Shown: positions 59,061 through 64,000 of the stretch, in pieces | Numbering within the stretch: position 1 is the stretch's first letter | How the letters are laid out: every line of letters starts with the position of its first letter | From: Arthrobacter sp. H35-D1 | Lineage (GTDB): Bacteria > Actinomycetota > Actinomycetes > Actinomycetales > Micrococcaceae | Assembly: GCF_030063185.1 (NCBI RefSeq) | Contig: NZ_JASISP010000003.1 | Span: forward strand, 137,024-201,023 | Direction: 5' to 3' | DNA: 64,000 bases | Made by a program: the position numbers and the translations under genes | Notes under the pieces: generated by a model | Databases searched by the model: none | Seen by the model: only the letters and a program-made list of their open reading frames with translations | Told to the model about the DNA's origin: nothing

Positions 59061-60362
59061 ATGGCAATTGTGGATCTTTACCCAACCTCACTGCGGCTGC
59101 TGGGCCGCCCAGTCCTCGTGGTCGGCGGCGGCACCGTGGCAGCACGCCGCGCCAAGGCCCTGCTCGACGCCGGAGCGCACGTCACGCTGGTGGCTCCCGT
59201 TCTCAGCGCGCCGGCACGGGCACTCGCCGACGCCGGCCTGCTCACGTGGCACGCCCGCGGCTACGAAAGCGCAGACATGGCCAACTCCTGGTACGCAGTG
59301 GCCGCCAGCAATGACATTGAGCTCGACGCCCAAGTGGCCAGCGACGCCGAAGACAACCGCACCTGGTGCGTGAACCACTCCAACGCCCAAGACTCGGCAG
59401 CATGGACGCCTGCAGTCGCCACGGTGGAGGACATCAAGGTGGCCGTCAACGCCGGGGGAGACCCGCTGCGCGCCGCGGCCGTCCGCAATGCCATTGCCGC
59501 AGCCCTTGAAAGCGGCGACCTTCCTTTGCGCCCCTACCGCAGGGGAGCGGACCGGTTTGAGAACCGCGGGCCGGACTCAGCGATGCCCCACCAGCTTTCG
59601 ACAGGCCGGGTCGCCCTCGTCGGCGGCGGACCCGGTGCCGAGGACCTCATCACAGTGCGGGGGCGCCGGCTGTTGGCCGAGGCCGACGTCGTCGTGGCTG
59701 ACAGGCTGGGCCCGCGCGGCCTGCTGGAAACACTCGGCGAGGACGTGTTGATCATCGAGGTCGGCAAAACCCCTGGCCACCACCCTGTGCCGCAAACGGA
59801 AATCAACGCCATCCTTGTCCGTGAAGCGCTGGCGGGAAACCGGGTGGTTCGGCTCAAGGGCGGGGACCCGTACGTGCTGGGCCGCGGCGGCGAGGAAGCC
59901 ATCGCCTGCCGCGAAAACGGTGTTGACGTCGAAGTGGTCCCGGGGGTCACCAGTGCCGTGAGCGTCCCGGCAGCCGCCGGCATTCCCGTCACCCACCGTG
60001 GCCTGGCCAAGGCCTTCACCATGATCAGCGGCCACGAAGACTTGGAAAACGTGCCCCCCGGCAGCGACCACACAGTGGTGTTGCTGATGGGCGTCGGCAC
60101 GCTGAACCGCTCGGTCCCCATTTTGACGGCCGCCGGCCGCGGCAGCGACTGCCCAGTGGCCATCATTGAAAACGGCTTCGCCCAGGACCAGCGCACCACC
60201 ATCGGAACCCTCGGTACCATTGTGGCCCTCGCCCAGGCGGGCAAGGTCCGCAACCCGGCCGTCGTCGTCGTCGGTGACGTGGTGCGCGTCAGCCCGCTGG
60301 CACCGGCGGAACTCGCTACCGCCCATTACGGTGCGCGGGAAACTATCAGGACTTTCTCCTAA
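59061..60362 (+). CDS. cysG: siroheme synthase: precorrin-2 dehydrogenase / uroporphyrinogen-III C-methyltransferase
   Basis: A 433-residue fusion. The N-terminal domain (residues about 5-160) is a Met8/CysG-type NAD-dependent dehydrogenase with LGRPVLVVGGGTVAARRAKALLD. The C-terminal domain (about 180-425) is the SAM-dependent methyltransferase, with ALVGGGPGAEDLITVRGRRLL, VVRLKGGDPYVLGRGGEE and GVTSAVSVPAAAGIPVTHRG. It makes precorrin-2 and sirohydrochlorin; the chelatase at 45883 could then insert iron. These serve the sulfite reductase at 46873. Confidence 0.93.
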   Translation: MAIVDLYPTSLRLLGRPVLVVGGGTVAARRAKALLDAGAHVTLVAPVLSAPARALADAGLLTWHARGYESADMANSWYAVAASNDIELDAQVASDAEDNRTWCVNHSNAQDSAAWTPAVATVEDIKVAVNAGGDPLRAAAVRNAIAAALESGDLPLRPYRRGADRFENRGPDSAMPHQLSTGRVALVGGGPGAEDLITVRGRRLLAEADVVVADRLGPRGLLETLGEDVLIIEVGKTPGHHPVPQTEINAILVREALAGNRVVRLKGGDPYVLGRGGEEAIACRENGVDVEVVPGVTSAVSVPAAAGIPVTHRGLAKAFTMISGHEDLENVPPGSDHTVVLLMGVGTLNRSVPILTAAGRGSDCPVAIIENGFAQDQRTTIGTLGTIVALAQAGKVRNPAVVVVGDVVRVSPLAPAELATAHYGARETIRTFS

Positions 60363-60394
60363 ACTTGTCAACAAGCCCCTTGAACATCGACGAA

Positions 60395-61855
60395 ATGAGC
60401 ACAGCCGTGTCCTCAAACTCCCCAGCAGCGCCCGGAACCCAAGAGCGCCCGTTGCGCATCGCCGTCATTGGCTCAGGCCCGGCCGGCGTTTATGCGGCAG
60501 ACATGCTGACCAAAAGCGAGGAAGTGCGTTCCGGACTGGTGGTCAGCATCGACCTCTTTGACCGTTACCCTTCCCCCTATGGACTGATCCGCTATGGCGT
60601 TGCCCCGGATCACCCGCGCATCAAGGGCATCGTCAACGCGCTGTACAAGGTCCTGGACCGGGGAGACATTCGCTTCTTCGGCAACGTCGAGTACGGCACG
60701 GACTTGGTGCTGGAAGACCTGCAAAAGCACTACGACGCCGTCATCTTCGCGACCGGCGCCATCAAGGACGCAGACCTGAACATCCCCGGCATCGAGTTGG
60801 AGGGCTCCTACGGCGGGGCCGACTTCGTGTCCTGGTACGACGGGCACCCGGATGTGTCGCGCGAATGGCCGCTGACCGCCAAGGAGATCGCCGTCATTGG
60901 CAACGGCAACGTGGCACTGGATGTGGCGCGGGTGCTGTCCAAGCACGCCGACGACATGCTTGTCACCGAGATCCCCGACAACGTCTACCAAGGGCTGAAG
61001 TCCTCGCCCGTCACCGACGTGCACATCTTTGGTCGCCGCGGCCCCGCCCAGGTGAAGTTCACCCCGATGGAACTGCGCGAGCTCAGCCACTCCCGCGACG
61101 TGGACATTGTCCTTTACGAGGAGGACTTCGACTTTGACGAGGCCTCCGACGTTGCCGTGAAGAGCAACAACCAGGTCAAGACCATGGTCAACACCCTGAC
61201 CAACTGGCTGGTGGAGCAGGAAGACGACGCCGCCGACCCCTCCACGGGCGCCTCCCGCCGCCTCCACCTGCACTTCCTGCACAACCCGGTGGAGATCACC
61301 GGCGCCGACGGCAAGGTCACCGGCATCAAGTTTGAGCGCACCGAACTGGACGGCACCGGCAATGCGCGCGGGACCGGGGATTTCATCGACTACCCGGTCC
61401 AGGCCGTGTACCGTTCCGTGGGCTACTTTGGTTCGGCCCTGCCGGAGGTTGAGTTCGACCACCAGCGCGGTGTCGTCACGAACGCCGCCGGCCGCGTGCT
61501 GGATGTGGACGGCGCCCATGTGCCTGGCATGTATGCAACGGGATGGATCAAGCGCGGCCCCGTTGGCTTGATCGGCAGCACCAAGGGCGACGCCCTGGAA
61601 ACCATCACCCACTTGTTGGCAGATCGCGACCAGCTGCCCTTGGCCGTCGAGGCTGCGCCGGATGCAGTGATCGAGCTGCTCGATTCCCGTGGCGTTGAAT
61701 TCACCCCCTGGGAAGGCTGGCTGGAACTGGACGCCCATGAAAAGGCGTTGGGTGCTGCCGCATCCGGGACCGGTCCCGTCAAGCGCGAACGCGTGAAGGT
61801 TGTCTCCCGCGAAGACATGGTCAACGTCTCTCGCGGAGTAGCGGTCGGAGCCTGA
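60395..61855 (+). CDS. fprA: FprA-type ferredoxin/adrenodoxin-NADP+ reductase
   Basis: A 486-residue flavoprotein of the adrenodoxin-reductase class. The FAD fold is RIAVIGSGPAGVYAADMLTK, followed by FDRYPSPYGLIRYGVAPDHP. The NADP fold is EIAVIGNGNVALDVARVLSK, with FGRRGPAQVKFTPMELRELSH. The C-terminal signature GWIKRGPVGLIGSTKGDA is typical. It sits 32 bp after cysG, so its likely job is to reduce the ferredoxin that feeds sulfite reductase. ATG 60395 is the chosen start; a TTG 30 bp earlier is in frame. Confidence 0.92.
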   Translation: MSTAVSSNSPAAPGTQERPLRIAVIGSGPAGVYAADMLTKSEEVRSGLVVSIDLFDRYPSPYGLIRYGVAPDHPRIKGIVNALYKVLDRGDIRFFGNVEYGTDLVLEDLQKHYDAVIFATGAIKDADLNIPGIELEGSYGGADFVSWYDGHPDVSREWPLTAKEIAVIGNGNVALDVARVLSKHADDMLVTEIPDNVYQGLKSSPVTDVHIFGRRGPAQVKFTPMELRELSHSRDVDIVLYEEDFDFDEASDVAVKSNNQVKTMVNTLTNWLVEQEDDAADPSTGASRRLHLHFLHNPVEITGADGKVTGIKFERTELDGTGNARGTGDFIDYPVQAVYRSVGYFGSALPEVEFDHQRGVVTNAAGRVLDVDGAHVPGMYATGWIKRGPVGLIGSTKGDALETITHLLADRDQLPLAVEAAPDAVIELLDSRGVEFTPWEGWLELDAHEKALGAAASGTGPVKRERVKVVSREDMVNVSRGVAVGA

Positions 61856-61883
61856 TTCCGCTTTACCTGATTTAGCTCCACGG

Positions 61884-61918
61884 CAGGGCCACCACATCAA
61901 TGGAATGCGGTGGCCCTG
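61884..61918. terminator. hairpin after fprA
   Basis: CAGGGCCACC (61884-61893) pairs with GGTGGCCCTG (61909-61918), a 10-bp perfect stem with a 15-nt loop, 28 bp after the fprA stop. The following bases (GCGTCATAAAAA) hold no T tract, so termination may need Rho or be only partial. Confidence 0.5.
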
Positions 61919-62054
61919 GCGTCATAAAAACACAAACATTGTTTTTACTATGGAAAAGTATGTGCCAGGCAGTAGTGTGAATGAAAATGCTGGCTACCAA
62001 CGCGCATTGTTCGCAATGGGTGGCTGACAGGTCTCTTGCAGGACGTTCACGGGG

Positions 62055-63314
62055 GTGAGTGCGGTGCGTGGTGGCGAAAAGTCATTGCCGTTGAGCAGCT
62101 CCCTCATGTGTGCCCTTCGATTGGGAGTCGGAGCGGCATTTTTTATTGCCCTCTTCATGGTGCTTAGTGCCTCGGGAGCCCTTGCCGCCTCCGACGCAGA
62201 CCCTGTAGCGGCCAATCCGTCGGAGACCACGAACTCAAAACAGTCTGCAAACAAGGGGCTGCTGTCCGGGATTTTGAACCCAGTGGTCGGCGTGGTGGAC
62301 CAGACAGTTTCCAAGATCCCTGTCGTCGGGGACATCACCGGCAACAACACAGTTGCCAAGGTGGCAGCGCCGGTCTCCGCTGTCACGGACCGGGTGGAAA
62401 CGAGTGTCACTTCCGTGCCCGTTGTCGGGGAAGTTGTGGCCCCGGTAGGCAACCTCAGCAATGCGGTCGTTCCGCCGGTGGTCAACATCGTTGACACGGT
62501 GACGACGCCGGTGCTGAAGACGGCGGACAAGGTGTCCTCTCCGGTCGTGCAGATTGTTGATCCAGTCGTCGTTCCTGTCACGGAGGCCCTGAAGCCCATC
62601 GTTGATGGCGCCGTCGGCACCGTATCCGGCAGTGTTGCGTCTGTTGTCGACGAGGTCTTGCCACCCATGAGACCCAGTGCCCCCGAAATTCCAGCGAAGC
62701 CTGCAGTGCCCAGCACGCCAGAAACGCCGGGGAATTTGGGTACGCCTCCAACAGCCGAGGTGCCTGAGGTGTCTGGAGCACAGAGTGTGCCTGACGGCGG
62801 AAACGGCCCATCTGACTCGCCTGAACTCTTGGGAGATCCTGGCAACAAAGAGAGTGCCAGCAGCGACGTCACCCTTGAAACAGCCGATGCGGTCGAAAAC
62901 GCCGGACATGGCAAGGCCAAGAACGTTGGAACCTCCGGCAAGGTGCGCACACTGGCGGACTATCTTGCAGCACGCACTTTCCCCGGCCTGATGGCACACG
63001 AAAAGACTGCAGGCGGGGGCGCAGCGGTGGCAATCACCACCATGGCAACGCCTGGCGGGAGCCAAGCAGCTTGCGGCGCAGACTCCAACATGCCCGGCGT
63101 GGGGCCATGCGCTCCGGCCATCAGCACCAGTCCAGCCTCAAGCGGGTCGTTCGGTGCAGGAGCCAGCGGCGCGGGCGGATCCACCGGTTCTGCAGCGGCC
63201 CACGAAAATTACGCTGATTGGTTTAGCGTCCTCCTTGAAGGATCGGCCGTGCACAGCGCCGACTGGCAACTTCCTGCCTCCACGCCCTCCGTTCCGGGCT
63301 CAACACCTGGCTAG
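62055..63314 (+). CDS. secreted hypothetical protein, valine-rich
   Basis: A 419-residue protein with a clear signal peptide (hydrophobic LGVGAAFFIALFMVLSASGALA, cleavage probably after Ala near residue 45). The mature part, residues about 70-215, is built of irregular repeats of the type VVDxVxxPV (for example VVNIVDTVTTPVLKTADKV and VVQIVDPVVVPVTEAL). A Pro/Glu/Thr-rich stretch (about 215-290) and a Gly/Ser/Ala-rich C-terminus follow, with one pair of Cys (AACGADSNMPGVGPCAP). No known domain recognised. GTG 62055 and GTG 62064 are both possible starts. It is directly upstream of the chaplin-like gene and shares its valine-rich style, so it may be a cell-surface or hydrophobic-layer protein. 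Confidence 0.75.
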   Translation: MSAVRGGEKSLPLSSSLMCALRLGVGAAFFIALFMVLSASGALAASDADPVAANPSETTNSKQSANKGLLSGILNPVVGVVDQTVSKIPVVGDITGNNTVAKVAAPVSAVTDRVETSVTSVPVVGEVVAPVGNLSNAVVPPVVNIVDTVTTPVLKTADKVSSPVVQIVDPVVVPVTEALKPIVDGAVGTVSGSVASVVDEVLPPMRPSAPEIPAKPAVPSTPETPGNLGTPPTAEVPEVSGAQSVPDGGNGPSDSPELLGDPGNKESASSDVTLETADAVENAGHGKAKNVGTSGKVRTLADYLAARTFPGLMAHEKTAGGGAAVAITTMATPGGSQAACGADSNMPGVGPCAPAISTSPASSGSFGAGASGAGGSTGSAAAHENYADWFSVLLEGSAVHSADWQLPASTPSVPGSTPG

Positions 63315-63317
63315 ATG

Positions 63318-63360
63318 ACCGTCCTGCTTTTCCTGCGCGCAGGAAAAGCCACGGTCTTTC
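63318..63360 (+). terminator. intrinsic terminator between the two secreted-protein genes
   Basis: GCTTTTCCTGC (63327-63337) pairs with GCAGGAAAAGC (63340-63350), and flanking GACCGT (63318-63323) with ACGGTC (63352-63357), giving an extended stem with a 3-to-1 nt bulge, followed by TTTCCTT. It lies just after the stop of the valine-rich protein gene. Confidence 0.75.
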
Positions 63361-63414
63361 CTTGAATTGCTGTCGCGATCAAGGCCAAAAAATCTTAGTC
63401 AGGAGTTGGACATC

Positions 63415-64000
63415 ATGCATGTCATTATTCGTCGATCGCTGTGCGCAGCGGTCTTTGCCGGAGGGCTTCTTGCCCTTGGCACAGGGGCGGCAAATGCCGC
63501 CGATCAGTCGAGCACAGACACCTCTGAAGCGGTTTCCGCCGTGCAGGCTGTGGTCTCCCAGGCTGCAGCAAACCCCTCAGCAGAGCACAAATCCAATGGA
63601 TTGTTGGATGGTTTGGTTGGGGGCTTGGTGGCTGATGTTGTGGACAGTGTTCAGGTTGCTGTTCCGGTCACGGTGCCGGTGAATGTTTCCGGTAATGCTG
63701 TGGGTGTTCTGGGCAATGCTGTCTCGAATGGTTCGCAGGCCAACAACAGCACGGTTGTTCCGGCTGTTGAGCAGGGTGCCGGTTCGGGTGCGTCTGTTTC
63801 GGGGCCGTCGAACAATGGCGGTTCGGGCAGTGGTGGGTTGCTGGATGGTGTGGTGGCTGATGTTGTGGACAGTGTTCAGGTTGCTGTTCCGGTCACGGTG
63901 CCGGTGAATGTTTCCGGTAATGCTGTGGGTGTTCTGGGCAATGCTGTCTCGAATGGTTCGCAGGCCAGCAACAGCGTGGTTGTTCCGGATGTTGAGCAGG
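63415..64000 (+). CDS. chaplin-like secreted protein, partial (3' end beyond the window)
   Basis: The start ATG 63415 has AGGAG 9 nt upstream. A signal peptide (AAVFAGGLLALGTGAANA) is followed by a mature region with two copies, 75 residues apart, of VQVAVPVTVPVNVSGNAVGV then LGNAVSNGSQA. This follows the chaplin domain pattern of Streptomyces (VPV..PVNVCGN.V.V), but the usual Cys before GN is Ser in both copies. Chaplins are amyloid-forming surface proteins that lower surface tension. The spacers are Gly/Ser/Asn-rich. The frame is open to the right edge, so more repeats or a sorting signal may follow. Confidence 0.8.
   Translation, partial: MHVIIRRSLCAAVFAGGLLALGTGAANAADQSSTDTSEAVSAVQAVVSQAAANPSAEHKSNGLLDGLVGGLVADVVDSVQVAVPVTVPVNVSGNAVGVLGNAVSNGSQANNSTVVPAVEQGAGSGASVSGPSNNGGSGSGGLLDGVVADVVDSVQVAVPVTVPVNVSGNAVGVLGNAVSNGSQASNSVVVPDVEQ
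63628..64000. repeat. near-identical long direct repeats encoding the chaplin-like domains
   Basis: The segment from 63628 recurs from 63853 (offset 225 bp, 75 codons) and matches almost base for base for about 147 bp up to the window end. The few differences fall near the end (for example AACAACAGCACG against AGCAACAGCGTG). Such identity suggests recent duplication or gene conversion. Confidence 0.9.

Noticed and set aside
60473..61900. A 475-codon leftward frame opposite fprA
   Set aside because: It lies antisense to a strongly conserved flavoprotein gene, with no motif of its own.

Overview
The window looks like a chromosomal segment of a high-GC actinobacterium, most probably Arthrobacter or a close relative in the Micrococcaceae. 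This rests on gene content and protein style: a DUF222/HNH repeat-family gene, a PaaABCDE epoxidase operon with a TetR regulator, menaquinone biosynthesis genes with a geranylgeranyl-reductase-like gene, an FprA-type reductase, mycobacterium-like sir-cysH sulfur genes, and a chaplin-like secreted protein. No rRNA, tRNA or CRISPR array was found.

Layout. 1-2230: a DUF222/HNH gene broken by one in-frame amber codon and running off the left edge. 2390-10433: phenylacetate degradation, with paaI-paaK-tetR transcribed leftward and paaABCDE-paaG rightward. Two related 19-bp operator-like sites sit between the two arms. 10420-11652: a membrane protein and a HicAB-type module whose HicA toxin gene is frameshifted. 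11790-16264: an Lrp/AsnC regulator divergent from a branched-chain 2-oxoacid dehydrogenase operon (E1a-E1b-E2). 16385-18869: a NYN-domain gene split by an IS200/IS605-type element carrying tnpA and tnpB. The insertion is at a TTGAT site, and removing the element restores the reading frame exactly. 18932-23143: a metallo-hydrolase, an MFS exporter, a serine hydrolase and a PAP2 phosphatase.

23202-33790: menaquinone genes (menC, menD, menF, menG, a geranylgeranyl reductase-like gene, a polyprenyl diphosphate synthase) with an amino-acid ABC importer between menD and menF. 33895-35382: a SUKH-like gene, a DUF6301-like gene and a decayed copy of the latter. 35425-41645: a TRIC/UPF0126 membrane protein, a NatAB-like ABC exporter, a type II NADH dehydrogenase and a DHA2 exporter. 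41654-45747: a CBS-rubredoxin fusion followed by a pyruvate dehydrogenase-type E1a-E1b-E2 operon.

45883-61855 is dominated by sulfur assimilation: a sirohydrochlorin chelatase, ferredoxin-type sulfite reductase, cysH, cysD, cysN, an Ssu-type sulfonate importer, a siroheme synthase and an FprA-type ferredoxin reductase. An esterase, a urea transporter and a lone alarmone synthetase lie among them. Together these genes would take up sulfonates, activate and reduce sulfate, make the siroheme for sulfite reductase and perhaps supply its electrons. 62055-64000 holds two secreted proteins, the second chaplin-like and cut by the right edge.

Recurrent oddities are repeat-rich or low-complexity insertions inside otherwise conserved enzymes (PaaC, PaaE, MenD) and several recently broken genes (DUF222/HNH, HicA, NYN, DUF6301 copy).
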